A stretch of DNA of 64,000 nt from Chryseobacterium sp. JM1. Lineage in GTDB: Bacteria > Bacteroidota > Bacteroidia > Flavobacteriales > Weeksellaceae. Positions 50,337 through 59,388 of the stretch are shown here, piece by piece. Positions within the stretch are counted from its first letter, which is position 1, and each line of letters opens with the position of its first letter. The position numbers and the translations under genes were made by a program. Under the pieces are notes generated by a model, which was not told where the DNA came from, did not search any database, and saw only the letters and a list, made by a program, of their open reading frames with translations. The DNA lies in NCBI RefSeq assembly GCF_000737715.1, contig NZ_JPRN01000002.1, positions 434,001 through 498,000 on the forward strand, in the 5' to 3' direction.

Positions 50337-50560
50337 TATTTTTTTCCGCCAAATATTAAATAATAGATCTGAATAAGGCAAATCAGCCCGTTCGGGATGA
50401 TAACCGGCCAAAGTAAACCATTAAAAATACCATAAATGACAAAACAGATACAGCCTATCATATTGACAATTCTAATTTTTCTTACATCTTTCAGTATGAA
50501 ACTCAATACAATGAAAACTGATGCAGAATATCCGATATAAGTAGTAATTTCGGGATTCAT
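50336..50560 (-). CDS. YgjV-like small membrane protein
   Basis: The 74-residue protein has three hydrophobic segments: TYIGYSASVFIVLSFILKDV, IRIVNMIGCICFVIYGIFNG and PVIIPNGLICLIQIYYLIFG. It matches the short YgjV-type family of inner-membrane proteins of unknown role. Its stop overlaps the start of the GT4 gene by one base. Such small proteins can act as transporters or assembly partners; nothing supports either here. Confidence 0.8.
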   Translation of the reverse strand: MNPEITTYIGYSASVFIVLSFILKDVRKIRIVNMIGCICFVIYGIFNGLLWPVIIPNGLICLIQIYYLIFGGKK

Positions 50561-50636
50561 GAGGAAATTTTAAAGGATAACAAACTTAATCATTTTCAAT
50601 AAGATAATAAAATTTTTTCTGCCATAAAGTCATTAA

Positions 50637-50666
50637 TTGATTTTTGGTAAAATATTTGTAATTTAG
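50637..50666 (+). promoter_or_regulatory. Candidate promoter of clpC
   Basis: TTG at 50637-50639 is followed after 19 bp by TAATTTAG (50659-50666), seven of eight bases of the -7 consensus. The preferred ATG lies 46 bp further. No CtsR or CIRCE-like operator is seen. Confidence 0.5.
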
Positions 50667-50712
50667 ATAATGAATAATTGGCACTGTTGCTATTATTCTA
50701 ATGAGATATATT

Positions 50713-53247
50713 ATGGATTATAAGTTTTCACAAGGTTTGAGCCAAGTGTTCAAACAAAGCAAAAGCGAAGCTAAACGGCTGAAAAGTGAATTTCTTAATA
50801 CAGAACATCTACTTTTAGGTATTATAAAAACGGAAAACTCTGCAAAAGAAATCCTTCAAAACCTTAATGCGGATTTAACACAAATCAGAAGAAAAATTGA
50901 AACTTTAAATACAGCAAGTCTTAATCCTATTTCTGAGGAGGTTACTAATATTTCTTTCACCAAGATGGCAGATCATGCGATCAAACGTGCAGAGTTAGAA
51001 TGCAGACAGTATAAAAGCAATGAAATTAATACCGTTCATCTGCTTTTAGGCATTCTTTACAAATATGAGGACCCTACTTCAAACATTTTAGGAGCTTATG
51101 ACATCGACTATGAAGGAGTTTCAAAGGAATACCAGACGATGCTTAAAAATTCCGGACAGGCACCACAGATGAGTGCGTATGACGATGACGATGACCGCGA
51201 GGAATTTGAGCAGATGAGGAAGCCTTCAGGAAATTTAGGCTCTGCAAAAAGTAAAACCCCTACACTGGATAACTTTGGTAGAGACCTTACTTCTTTGGCA
51301 AGAGACGGAAAATTGGATCCTGTAATTGGTCGTGAAAAAGAAATTGAGCGTGTTTCTCAGATCTTATCGAGAAGAAAGAAGAACAACCCTCTTCTTATTG
51401 GTGAACCGGGAGTTGGTAAATCTGCAATCGCAGAAGGACTGGCTTTAAGAATTCAGCAGAAGAAAGTATCGAGAGTTCTTTACGGAAAACGCGTTATTAC
51501 TTTGGATCTGGCGAGTTTAGTAGCCGGAACCAAATACCGTGGTCAGTTTGAAGAAAGAATGAAAGCGATTATGACAGAGCTGGAAAAGAACAGAGACGTG
51601 ATCCTATTTATCGATGAGCTTCACACTATTGTAGGTGCAGGAAGTTCTACGGGAAGTCTGGATGCATCCAATATGTTCAAACCGGCTTTGGCAAGAGGCG
51701 AAATTCAATGCATCGGGGCAACCACGCTGGATGAGTACCGTCAGTATATTGAGAAAGATGGTGCTTTGGAGAGAAGATTCCAGAAAGTGATGGTGGAACC
51801 TACCAATATTGAGGAAACCATTCAGATTCTGAATCAGATTAAAGACAAGTACGAAGAACATCATAATGTAGTGTATACTCCGGAAGCCATTCTGGCGTGT
51901 GTCAATTTGACAGCGAGATATATTACAGACCGTTTCTTACCGGATAAAGCTATTGACGCATTGGATGAAGCTGGTTCACGTGTTTATATTAAAAACATGA
52001 AAGTTCCGACTGAAATCATTGATTTTGAAAAGAAAATCGAGGATATCAAAGAAATGAAGCAAAAAGCGGTTAAAGCTCAGGATTATCTTGAAGCAAGAAA
52101 GCTTAAAGATGAGGAGGAACGTCTGCAGATGGAACTGAATTCAGCTCAGGATAAGTGGGACAAAGATGTAAAAGAGAAAAAAGAAACCGTAACAGAAGAA
52201 AATGTAGCGGAAGTGGTTTCTATGATGAGTGGAGTTCCGGTAACGAAAGTGGGTAAGAACGAGCTTGACAAGTTAGCTCAGATGGATGACAAACTGAACG
52301 GAAAAGTGATTGGTCAGGAAGAAGCTGTGAAAAAAGTTGTTAAGGCCATTCAAAGAAACAGAGCTGGTCTTAAAGATCCGAACCGACCTATCGGTACGTT
52401 TATCTTCCTTGGAACAACAGGTGTTGGTAAAACTGAGCTTGCTAAAGTAATGGCAAGAGAGCTTTTCGAATCTGATGAATCTCTGATCCGAATTGACATG
52501 AGTGAATACATGGAAAAATTTGCGGTTTCAAGATTGGTTGGTGCGCCTCCGGGATACGTAGGATACGAAGAAGGTGGACAATTGACTGAAGCGGTAAGAA
52601 GAAAACCTTATGCTGTGATTCTTCTGGATGAGATTGAAAAAGCTCACCCTGATGTATTCAACATTCTTCTGCAAATTTTAGATGAAGGTCACGTTACGGA
52701 CAGTTTAGGTAGAAAAATTGATTTTAGAAATACAATCATTATCCTTACTTCAAACATTGGAACAAGAGATCTTAAGGATTTCGGAGACGGTGTAGGATTC
52801 GGAACTTCAGCTAAGAAAACAGGTTCAGATACAAGAGCGAGAAGCACGATTGAAAATGCGCTTAAAAAAGCATTTGCCCCTGAATTCTTAAACAGAATTG
52901 ATGACATTGTGATCTTCAACTCTCTGGTACAGGATGATATCAAGAAAATTATCGATATCGAACTGAACAAGCTTTATGGCAGACTTGAAAAATTAGGTTA
53001 TAAAGTAGAGTTAACGGAGGATGCGAAAAACTTTATTTCTGAAAAAGGATGGGATAAAGATTTCGGAGCAAGACCGTTGAAACGAGCTATCCAGAAATAT
53101 ATTGAAGACTTATTGGCAGAAATGCTGGTGAACAAGCAATTAAACGAAGGAGAAACTGTAGTTCTAGACGTGAATGAAGCTAAAGACGGCCTGACCGGAA
53201 AAACTTCAAAACCGAAAAAGACCACTGAAAAGTCTTCTCAACCGTAA
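50713..53247 (+). CDS. clpC: ATP-dependent Clp protease ATP-binding subunit ClpC
   Basis: The 844-residue AAA+ unfoldase feeds proteins to ClpP. The N-domain opens DYKFSQGLSQVFKQSKSEAK with FLNTEHLLLGIIK. AAA-1 has GEPGVGKSAIAEGLAL and VILFIDELHTIVGAG. A UVR-type coiled linker (FEKKIEDIKEMKQKAVKAQD, then YLEARKLKDEEERLQ) distinguishes ClpC from ClpA. AAA-2 has GTTGVGKTELAKVMA and VILLDEIEKAHPDVFN. The ATG at 50713 matches the family start; 50701 adds four residues. The C-terminal tail is Lys/Ser-rich. A terminator follows. Confidence 0.97.
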   Translation: MDYKFSQGLSQVFKQSKSEAKRLKSEFLNTEHLLLGIIKTENSAKEILQNLNADLTQIRRKIETLNTASLNPISEEVTNISFTKMADHAIKRAELECRQYKSNEINTVHLLLGILYKYEDPTSNILGAYDIDYEGVSKEYQTMLKNSGQAPQMSAYDDDDDREEFEQMRKPSGNLGSAKSKTPTLDNFGRDLTSLARDGKLDPVIGREKEIERVSQILSRRKKNNPLLIGEPGVGKSAIAEGLALRIQQKKVSRVLYGKRVITLDLASLVAGTKYRGQFEERMKAIMTELEKNRDVILFIDELHTIVGAGSSTGSLDASNMFKPALARGEIQCIGATTLDEYRQYIEKDGALERRFQKVMVEPTNIEETIQILNQIKDKYEEHHNVVYTPEAILACVNLTARYITDRFLPDKAIDALDEAGSRVYIKNMKVPTEIIDFEKKIEDIKEMKQKAVKAQDYLEARKLKDEEERLQMELNSAQDKWDKDVKEKKETVTEENVAEVVSMMSGVPVTKVGKNELDKLAQMDDKLNGKVIGQEEAVKKVVKAIQRNRAGLKDPNRPIGTFIFLGTTGVGKTELAKVMARELFESDESLIRIDMSEYMEKFAVSRLVGAPPGYVGYEEGGQLTEAVRRKPYAVILLDEIEKAHPDVFNILLQILDEGHVTDSLGRKIDFRNTIIILTSNIGTRDLKDFGDGVGFGTSAKKTGSDTRARSTIENALKKAFAPEFLNRIDDIVIFNSLVQDDIKKIIDIELNKLYGRLEKLGYKVELTEDAKNFISEKGWDKDFGARPLKRAIQKYIEDLLAEMLVNKQLNEGETVVLDVNEAKDGLTGKTSKPKKTTEKSSQP

Positions 53248-53268
53248 ACAAATAATATCATCATAATG

Positions 53269-53299
53269 AAAAGCACCGGAATGTTCCGGTGCTTTTTTG
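53269..53299 (+). terminator. Rho-independent terminator of clpC
   Basis: AAAAGCACCGGAA and TTCCGGTGCTTTT form a perfect 13-bp stem with a 2-nt loop, followed by TTG and T-rich sequence. Confidence 0.9.
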
Positions 53300-53351
53300 T
53301 TTTCTTAGGTTTTGGCAAAAACCCGTTCCCATGTTTATTTTTTTTTATTTT

Positions 53352-53494
53352 AACCACGGATTTCACAGATTAACACAGATGATTATGGCTAACGAGCTAT
53401 ATTTCTCATAGAGATTTTTAATGTAAAATAATTAAAACAAATGTTCACATCAATAACACGCAAACATCTGTGCCCATCTGTGAGATCTGTGGTT
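53352..53494. repeat. Family D inverted-repeat element
   Basis: The 30-bp imperfect terminal repeats begin AACCACGGATTTCACAGATT and, in reverse complement, AACCACAGATCTCACAGATG. The 143-bp unit lies in the convergent gap after clpC. Another AACCACGGATTT end is at 55809. The final 80 bp of the gap shows a similar ATCCGTGGGA remnant near 53565. Confidence 0.75.
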
Positions 53495-53581
53495 AGAAAA
53501 ATTAAAGATGTTTATGTTTTAATTTCTATCAAAAAGAAAAAATATGCGCAATTATCTGTACGAATCCGTGGGAAATAAAAA

Positions 53582-54109
53582 TTAAAGACCTACCACAAAG
53601 CCTATGTTCGGGACAAGGCCGCTTGAGAATATACTTGAATTTTCTTTCCATAGAACGTTGTACATCAAACCAAGCTGCAAATAAGAATTGTTCCCGATTC
53701 GTTGCATATAACCGCCTCCAAGATACAAAGCATCTTCATCCGCATTTGCCTTAAAATCGTAAAATTTATCTTTATAATTGATGAAATAATGCTGGTAATT
53801 GGCGCTTACATAAAAAGTTCTTGCGATATAATAATTCAGAAAAGGACCGACTCCGAACATTGTAGAACTATATGAATTGGATTTCTGCCACGAAACACTT
53901 CCCAAAAGTCCGCCTTCAAGATCATCAGTAAGCCTGTATCCTACTCTTGGAGCGGCTGAAAGATTAAAATAACTATTGCTTCCGAAACCAACTCCAATTC
54001 CGCCTCCGAAAGTCCAACGGTTGTTATTTTCAGGAGAAGCTCCAGCTGCAACCTGCGAAAACATTGCTCCTGAAATCATTAAGAGTAGAGGAATAATAAA
54101 CTTTTTCAT
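53582..54109 (-). CDS. Outer-membrane beta-barrel protein
   Basis: The 175-residue protein has a signal peptide (about residues 1-22, ending FSQVAA) and an eight-strand-like pattern: WTFGGGIGVGFGSNSYFNLS, PRVGYRLTDDLEGGLLGSVS, YIARTFYVSANYQHYFINY and the last strand LVPNIGFVVGL. The end is Leu rather than Phe. It is a small OMP of the OmpA/W-like barrel group, function unknown. It converges with clpC and diverges from mnmA. Confidence 0.82.
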   Translation of the reverse strand: MKKFIIPLLLMISGAMFSQVAAGASPENNNRWTFGGGIGVGFGSNSYFNLSAAPRVGYRLTDDLEGGLLGSVSWQKSNSYSSTMFGVGPFLNYYIARTFYVSANYQHYFINYKDKFYDFKANADEDALYLGGGYMQRIGNNSYLQLGLMYNVLWKENSSIFSSGLVPNIGFVVGL

Positions 54110-54167
54110 ATTAAATTGTTTTTATCGATGTTTAAAATTATACTTTTTTTCCGACTTTATTTAGTTG

Positions 54168-54175
54168 TATTTTTG
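54168..54175 (+). promoter_or_regulatory. Candidate -7 element (TATTTTTG)
   Basis: This exact TAnnTTTG match lies 51 bp before the mnmA ATG. No TTG is at the usual -33 spacing, only a T-run. Confidence 0.45.
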
Positions 54176-54225
54176 CCGGGTCAAACTAAGAACTCCCGTT
54201 AAGAGTTTCGTAAAATTGAAATACA

Positions 54226-55413
54226 ATGAAAGTAGTAGTAGGATTATCTGGAGGAGTAGATTCCAGTGTCACAGCGTATTTATTACAACAGCAAGGTCAT
54301 GAAGTAGTGGCTTTGTTTATGAGAAACTGGAATGATGCTTCAGTAACGCTGGAGGATGAATGTCCATGGATTGAAGACAGTAACGATGCCCTGATGGTGG
54401 CTCAGAAATTAGGAATCCCTTTTCAGGTGATTGATATGAGTGAGCTTTACAAAGAGCGCATCGTAGATTATATGTTCGATGAATACCAGAAAGGAAGAAC
54501 TCCGAATCCGGATGTTTTGTGTAACAGAGAAGTAAAATTTGATGTTTTTATGAAGACAGCAATGTCTTTAGGTGCTGATAAAGTGGCGACTGGGCATTAT
54601 GCTCAGGTGAATTCCACTTTTGATGAAAACGGAAAAGAAATCTTCCATCTTCTAGCCGGAAAGGATAACAATAAAGATCAGTCTTATTTTCTGTGTCAGC
54701 TAAGCCAGGATCAGTTATCAAAAGCATTGTTCCCAATCGGTGAGCTGACAAAACCGGAAGTAAGAGAAATCGCTAAAGAAATCGGGCTTGTTACTGCAGA
54801 TAAAAAAGATTCTCAGGGATTATGTTTTATCGGAAAAGTAAGTCTTCCTCAATTTTTACAACAGCAATTGGTTCCTAAAGAAGGAGAAATTGTAGAGATT
54901 TTCAAAGATTCACCATTATTTTCTGTAGAAAAACCTGAATTTTCTTCAAAAGAGGAAGAGCTGGAATTTTTAACCCAGAAAATTAATTATAAAAAAGCTG
55001 ACGGTAAAGTAATCGGAAAGCACCAGGGCGCTCAGTTTTTTACGATCGGACAAAGTAAAGGACTAGGAATCGGCGGCCATAAAGAAAGCTGTTTTATCAT
55101 CTCCAGAGACATGGAAAACAATATTATTTTTGTGGGTGAAGGTCATAGTTCTCCGGGACTGCACAAAAAGGCATTGAAAATTGATAATGCAGAAGTCCAT
55201 TGGGTTCGTGAAGACATGAAACTGGAGAATGGAGCATCAATGGAAGTCATGGCAAGATTCAGATACAGACAGGCATTGCAGAAAGCGGTACTTTATCAGT
55301 TTGAAAATGCATTGTATGTTGAATTTGAAGAGCCACAGTCAGCAATTGCGGAAGGACAGTTCGCAGCATGGTACATCGGTGAAGAGCTTATTGGAAGCGG
55401 TGTTATTGCCTAA
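54226..55413 (+). CDS. mnmA: tRNA-specific 2-thiouridylase MnmA
   Basis: The 395-residue enzyme makes the 2-thio group at wobble U34 of tRNA Lys, Glu and Gln. The PP-loop [15 protein letters not shown] (about residues 6-20) binds ATP. The catalytic Cys pair sits in [12 protein letters not shown] and [24 protein letters not shown] and [11 protein letters not shown] are family segments. The C-terminal barrel runs to [18 protein letters not shown]. Length is slightly above E. coli MnmA (about 368). Genes for the sulfur relay are not nearby. Confidence 0.96.
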   Translation: MKVVVGLSGGVDSSVTAYLLQQQGHEVVALFMRNWNDASVTLEDECPWIEDSNDALMVAQKLGIPFQVIDMSELYKERIVDYMFDEYQKGRTPNPDVLCNREVKFDVFMKTAMSLGADKVATGHYAQVNSTFDENGKEIFHLLAGKDNNKDQSYFLCQLSQDQLSKALFPIGELTKPEVREIAKEIGLVTADKKDSQGLCFIGKVSLPQFLQQQLVPKEGEIVEIFKDSPLFSVEKPEFSSKEEELEFLTQKINYKKADGKVIGKHQGAQFFTIGQSKGLGIGGHKESCFIISRDMENNIIFVGEGHSSPGLHKKALKIDNAEVHWVREDMKLENGASMEVMARFRYRQALQKAVLYQFENALYVEFEEPQSAIAEGQFAAWYIGEELIGSGVIA

Positions 55414-55493
55414 TGAAAAAGTTTTTGAAAATTTTCTGTAACGAATTTTAAGTTGTTAGACTTACTCGGTAAATAACAATAAAAAATATCACT

Positions 55494-55700
55494 ATGAAAA
55501 CGACTTCAAAAAACCAGTATGCTTTTGTCAACCTGCTTTTAATCCCTATTGTAAGTGCCGTTTTTGGGTATAATCTTTATCAGATGATTGTACATACGGA
55601 AGCTTCAAATATTGCAGCCACCCTTATTCTGGCAGTGATCACTTCTGTGATGGTACGCAAATACGGTTACAAACCTACCAAGGAAAAACAAGATAATTAA
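55494..55700 (+). CDS. Small membrane protein
   Basis: The 68-residue protein has two hydrophobic segments (about residues 10-28 and 38-54: YAFVNLLLIPIVSAVFGYNL and NIAATLILAVITSVMVRKYG). It is followed by a short Lys-rich tail. No family recognised. It lies 80 bp after mnmA and ends before a terminator, so it is expressed alone or with mnmA. Confidence 0.6.
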   Translation: MKTTSKNQYAFVNLLLIPIVSAVFGYNLYQMIVHTEASNIAATLILAVITSVMVRKYGYKPTKEKQDN

Positions 55701-55720
55701 ATTATCTGATGATACTTATA

Positions 55721-55756
55721 AACCCCGAAGCATTATTGTTTCGGGTTTCTTTTTGA
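55721..55756 (+). terminator. Rho-independent terminator
   Basis: AACCCCGAA and TTTCGGGTT form a stem with one bulge around a roughly 10-nt loop, ending in TCTTTTTG, 21 bp after the small membrane protein gene. Confidence 0.7.
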
Positions 55757-55808
55757 TGGATGTATTGAATTTATTAATGTATCACGAGTTTTGTAGTTGT
55801 TTTTTTTA

Positions 55809-55950
55809 ACCACGGATTTTCACAGATGTTTGCGTACATCATCCAGAATAAAAATTCTTGATTTTTTTTAAACTTATGTGATCTTTTTTCACAAAGTATT
55901 TCAACTTAAATGATACTTAAGTGTTAAAAGCTTTTGAAACTTTTGTGGTT
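55809..55950. repeat. Family C/D composite repeat, copy C4
   Basis: The left end AACCACGGATTTTCACAGAT is D-like, and the right end CTTTTGAAACTTTTGTGGTT is the C-type terminal repeat in reverse. Inside is a long T-rich run. It is the reverse-complement counterpart of the units near 22396 and 22686. The rest of the 322-bp gap shows nothing more. Confidence 0.7.
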
Positions 55951-56022
55951 AAAATTCCCACCAAATACGTGAATCTCATTGTCAGACATTTTTGCTTGAT
56001 AAAAAGACCTTCACAGAGTCTG

Positions 56023-56376
56023 TTACTTCTTAATCTTATGCTTGAATTCAATGGATATAAAAATTATACTGATCATGATTTCCGCTACCAGGATACTGAA
56101 TAAAATCCCCACCGGCCGGTCTAGGCTCAGTCCTCTGAATAATTTGACAACACCCAGAAGGAAAATAAAGATCATCAAGTAAAAAGAAACTTTTGAAAGA
56201 CGCTCTCCGAAGGATCTTAAGGATAAAACTGAGAGATAAAATCCTATCGTCAGGGTGAAATAGAATTTTAAAAATTCCGGTCCTCTTACCATAATGGGAT
56301 TCAGTGTATGACAGAATACTGCCAATCCCACAAAACTCACCCATATTGGTAGTGAATGAATGATTATCTTTTTCAT
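56023..56376 (-). CDS. Hypothetical membrane protein
   Basis: The 117-residue protein has three or four hydrophobic segments (about residues 5-25, 35-52, 63-80 and 90-110), such as IWVSFVGLAVFCHTLNPIMV and VSFYLMIFIFLLGVVKL, and a Lys-rich end. No family recognised. It is 15 bp downstream of the Gly/Cys-tailed protein gene on the same strand and probably in its operon. Confidence 0.6.
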   Translation of the reverse strand: MKKIIIHSLPIWVSFVGLAVFCHTLNPIMVRGPEFLKFYFTLTIGFYLSVLSLRSFGERLSKVSFYLMIFIFLLGVVKLFRGLSLDRPVGILFSILVAEIMISIIFISIEFKHKIKK

Positions 56377-56391
56377 AGCTTTATATTTTAT

Positions 56392-57153
56392 TTAACCGCC
56401 ACATCCGCCTCCGCAACCGCCACAGCCGCCTCCACAGCCTCCACTACAACCACTTCCTCCTCCATCGCCACCGCTACTACAGCTGGAACCTCCTCCATCA
56501 CTACTTCCTCCAATGCTGCCATCATCTTTCTTTTTACCGTCGACATTTTCAATGTTGCTCTGGAACGAAGCAGCTGCACGAAAGAAGAGAAAAACAGCTA
56601 TAATCGGTATTGCCACGACCGTTAATGATCCTAACACTTCTCCCAGGCACGAGGACAACATGAAAAGGGCACTCAATAACGGGATGATTCGTAATCTTTT
56701 CAGCCAGATTGTCCTGCTGCTAGTCTTTTCTTTCTCATACCAGATATCCCTCGGAGCTTCCTGCTGAAAGATGTTCTTATAGCTTTTCATGGTCTCTGAA
56801 AACCAGTTCCGGTGTTTGGCGTTTTCTTTAAAGCCTCCTTTTGAAGGATGATGATGGAGCTTTCTTTGTAAGATATTCGGGCAGAATTCTTCCCAATAGT
56901 TCTGTGTGTAAATCAGGTGCATATGCCACACTTTATCTACCGTTTCGCTTGGAGAAGCTCCATTGGGAAGGATGCAGCAGAGATAGACAAATTTTTTATA
57001 CTCCTGAATCGCCTTTTGAGCAAAATCTAAGGTCCAGTGCTCTTCTTTGGCCAGTTTTTTCGAAAAAGGAAAATCCGCATCTGAAGCATCGAGTGAAAAA
57101 CTCTGTATCCTGCTCCAAAGGGTTTCGTCTTTTAATAAGATTTTAGTTTCCAT
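56392..57153 (-). CDS. Glycine-rich-domain membrane protein with Gly/Cys tail
   Basis: From METK at 57153 the protein has 253 residues; an ATG 27 bp upstream is possible. The N-terminal half resembles the DUF1399 glycine-rich-domain family, with AQKAIQEYKKFVYLCCILPN and SPSETVDKVWHMHLIYTQNY, where the WHMH motif is typical. Two hydrophobic stretches lie at about 160-200. The last about 40 residues are almost only Gly, Ser and Cys (GSSCSSGGDGGGSGCSGG, then repeats of GGC). Function unknown. It diverges from the gene at 57271. Confidence 0.75.
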   Translation of the reverse strand: METKILLKDETLWSRIQSFSLDASDADFPFSKKLAKEEHWTLDFAQKAIQEYKKFVYLCCILPNGASPSETVDKVWHMHLIYTQNYWEEFCPNILQRKLHHHPSKGGFKENAKHRNWFSETMKSYKNIFQQEAPRDIWYEKEKTSSRTIWLKRLRIIPLLSALFMLSSCLGEVLGSLTVVAIPIIAVFLFFRAAASFQSNIENVDGKKKDDGSIGGSSDGGGSSCSSGGDGGGSGCSGGCGGGCGGCGGGCGG

Positions 57154-57270
57154 TGTGTTACCATTTATTTTTCTACTCAAATATCAATGGATTAAACAAT
57201 ATAAAAGTCTTTCACAAATCTTATTCGGATGTATAAAAATCTTATATTAGTCTTATAAAATTAAAATCAG

Positions 57271-58167
57271 ATGAAAAAGGAAGATATTCAACATCTTGAG
57301 AAGTTAATGAATTTCCTGAGTCAGCATTTTTTGAAGAAAAACAGATGGGAAGATGTCACTAAGACAGAATGGTCCTACATCAGTGCAGAACTGAACGAAC
57401 TGATTACGAATGATCACTCAGAAAGAGAAATTAAGAAAGAACCTGATCTTCTGGGCTCTAATTATCTTTATGAACATTTGATCATCAACAAATTAAAGAA
57501 ATATCAACAGAATGAAAATGCTGTTTTAAGCAGACCGAATCTTGCTAAATTAAGCCAGATGGTCAAAGTTCTGGGGTATTCAAATTATATTGATTTTGTT
57601 AATTCAAACACGGAAGCATTTAATTTCAGTGATCTCAGGATCGATATGAATAATGTGAAGCAGAATACGGCCCTTTTAGACCGTTTGGTGGGATGCTGGT
57701 ATTCGTATAACAGAAATCTTCCCGAGAATCCTTTACAGGCAAGAGATGAGCGTATATGGCGTTCTGCCATGGAGGTCTATAAATCCGAAACCACCGGTGA
57801 ATATTTCATCGAGCGAAGCGGCGGCGATCATCATAAATATTTCGGAAAAGTGACGGCCTATTCCGATTACGTATTCATCATCATGAACAGTAATACGTTT
57901 ATCCGTCAGCGACATTTTATCTCAAGGATAAAAGATATCAAGGAAAAGCTTAAAAATCCAGAATACAAGCTCCATGAGGTTCATTTTATAAGTACATGCA
58001 TCAGTTTTAATCAGGAGCCAATTGCTCTGTTTGAAATATTTCAGAAAGCAGACCGGAAAACCTTTATTTCAGACTCTATCAGCTTCCCAATTGACAGTGA
58101 TGAAATTCCTGCTTCTATTCTAAAACAGCTTGAAGACACTGAGTCTAACAGGATAGATTACAGGTAG
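57271..58167 (+). CDS. Hypothetical cytoplasmic protein
   Basis: The 298-residue protein is soluble. It opens with a helical stretch LEKLMNFLSQHFLKKNRWED, which might be an N-terminal interaction helix. Middle segments are VLGYSNYIDFVNSNTEAFNF, LVGCWYSYNRNLPENPLQAR and EVYKSETTGEYFIERSGGDH. It lacks an obvious catalytic motif and signal peptide. The gene stands alone, divergent from the glycine-rich-domain gene and followed by repeat B6. A role in signalling or stress cannot be shown. Confidence 0.65.
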   Translation: MKKEDIQHLEKLMNFLSQHFLKKNRWEDVTKTEWSYISAELNELITNDHSEREIKKEPDLLGSNYLYEHLIINKLKKYQQNENAVLSRPNLAKLSQMVKVLGYSNYIDFVNSNTEAFNFSDLRIDMNNVKQNTALLDRLVGCWYSYNRNLPENPLQARDERIWRSAMEVYKSETTGEYFIERSGGDHHKYFGKVTAYSDYVFIIMNSNTFIRQRHFISRIKDIKEKLKNPEYKLHEVHFISTCISFNQEPIALFEIFQKADRKTFISDSISFPIDSDEIPASILKQLEDTESNRIDYR

Positions 58168-58285
58168 GGCTTTGAGTTTGAGGGTTTGAGGGTTTTAGTG
58201 TGAGAGGGTTTGGGTTGTCTGATATCTGATGTCTCCTCCAAAAATTCACGATTCACTTGCGAAGCAAAATTCACCATTGACGTCT
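58168..58285 (-). repeat. Family B interspersed repeat, copy B6
   Basis: Read on the minus strand, the head GTCAATGGTGAATTTTGCTT and CGCAAGTGAATCGTGAATTT is followed by GGAGACATCAGATATCAGAC and tail CTCACACTAAAACCCTCAAA. It exactly fills the convergent gap between 58167 and the LytTR gene. Confidence 0.75.
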
Positions 58286-58289
58286 TCCT

Positions 58290-59033
58290 CTACCCCACCA
58301 GCCATTCCTTAAAATCCTTCACCCTATCGCGGCTTACAGTGATTTCTTCCTGTGGCTGAAATTCCATATCCACTTTATAGTATGGGGAAGTGTGGATGTT
58401 TTTTATATAATCTGAATTGATGATAACCTGTCTGTTGACCCGGAAAAATTTCTTTTCTTCCAGAATATCTTCCAGTTCATCAAGGGTAAAATCTGATGGA
58501 TAAACACGTTCTTCCGTTTGAAGATAAACAATCTTATTTTCACTGAAAAAGCAGCTTATTTCCTGAGTCTGAACAATTTTCAGATTGTATCCGATTTTCA
58601 CCAAAACTCTGGACAGTGTAGACTTTTCCTTTCGGATCAGCTGTTTGATGTCCTCAGAGCCTGTCGTATTATTGGCCGGAATAAAAGATTTGAACTTTTC
58701 CACCGCTCCGGAAAGATCTTCTTCCAGAATAGGTTTTAAAAGATAATCGATGCTGTTCAGCTTAAATGCTTTCAAAGTATATTGATCAAAAGCTGTCGTA
58801 TAAATGATAAACCCTTTCGTGGGTACTTTTTCAAAAATATCGAAAGACAGGCCGTCTCCAAGAACAATGTCTGAAAAGATCAGCTGCGGATGCTCGTTTT
58901 CAGCAAACCAGGCAACTCCTTCCTCTACTGATTCTATTTTACCAACTATTTCTATTTCAGGAAAATTACTCAGCATTCTTTCCAGTTTCCTTGAAGCAGG
59001 TTTTTCGTCTTCGATAATGACAGTCTTGATCAT
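58290..59033 (-). CDS. LytTR-family response regulator
   Basis: The 247-residue protein has a receiver domain (acidic pair Glu8-Asp9, phospho-acceptor Asp55 in FSDIVLGDG, Lys in LLKPILEEDL). A LytTR DNA-binding domain follows (about 140-245) with FFRVNRQVIINSDYIKNIH and EITVSRDRVKDFKEWLVG. It lies last in a minus-strand run that starts with the kinase at 62659 and includes 2TM proteins, so it is likely the output partner of that kinase. Target genes unknown. Confidence 0.93.
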   Translation of the reverse strand: MIKTVIIEDEKPASRKLERMLSNFPEIEIVGKIESVEEGVAWFAENEHPQLIFSDIVLGDGLSFDIFEKVPTKGFIIYTTAFDQYTLKAFKLNSIDYLLKPILEEDLSGAVEKFKSFIPANNTTGSEDIKQLIRKEKSTLSRVLVKIGYNLKIVQTQEISCFFSENKIVYLQTEERVYPSDFTLDELEDILEEKKFFRVNRQVIINSDYIKNIHTSPYYKVDMEFQPQEEITVSRDRVKDFKEWLVG

Positions 59034-59088
59034 TGAGTTCCAGTTTTTAGTTTAAATCGGGAATAAAATTAGATAAAAAATAAACAGT

Positions 59089-59364
59089 TTAAAAATCTAT
59101 GCTCTTTTTGTTTTTCTTCATCTCTTTTTCTATAATCCCTTTTTCCCATTCTGAATCCAGAAGGAATAATTTTACTGCTTTTATGGTTAAGAAAATTCCC
59201 CAGATGACCAGAATAACAGATCCATCAAATAAAGAAAAATCGAATTTCCCGTTTTCAAAAATATCATCAAAGAAGATAATTCCGGCTACTATTCCAAACC
59301 AGAGAAGGCTTTTGTAAAATTTCTTCAGTTGAGTCACTCTTTCGTATGCGCTATCGTAATCCAT
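59089..59364 (-). CDS. 2TM-domain small membrane protein
   Basis: The 91-residue protein has the 2TM fold: an N-terminal helix YDSAYERVTQLKKFYKSLLW, two hydrophobic segments (about residues 22-36 and 48-66) and a charged end SEWEKGIIEKEMKKNKK. The pattern matches 2TM proteins found beside LytTR systems. It is the most diverged of the four 2TM domains in this region. It is 24 bp downstream of the next 2TM gene and 55 bp before the regulator gene. Confidence 0.85.
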   Translation of the reverse strand: MDYDSAYERVTQLKKFYKSLLWFGIVAGIIFFDDIFENGKFDFSLFDGSVILVIWGIFLTIKAVKLFLLDSEWEKGIIEKEMKKNKKSIDF

Positions 59365-59388
59365 GATCGTTAAAGTTTTTATGGTTAA

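Noticed and set aside
56356..56625. A plus-strand frame rich in Thr, Ala and Ser opposite the Gly/Cys tail
   Set aside because: It is the reverse image of the GGC-rich repeat of the minus-strand gene and shows only low-complexity sequence.
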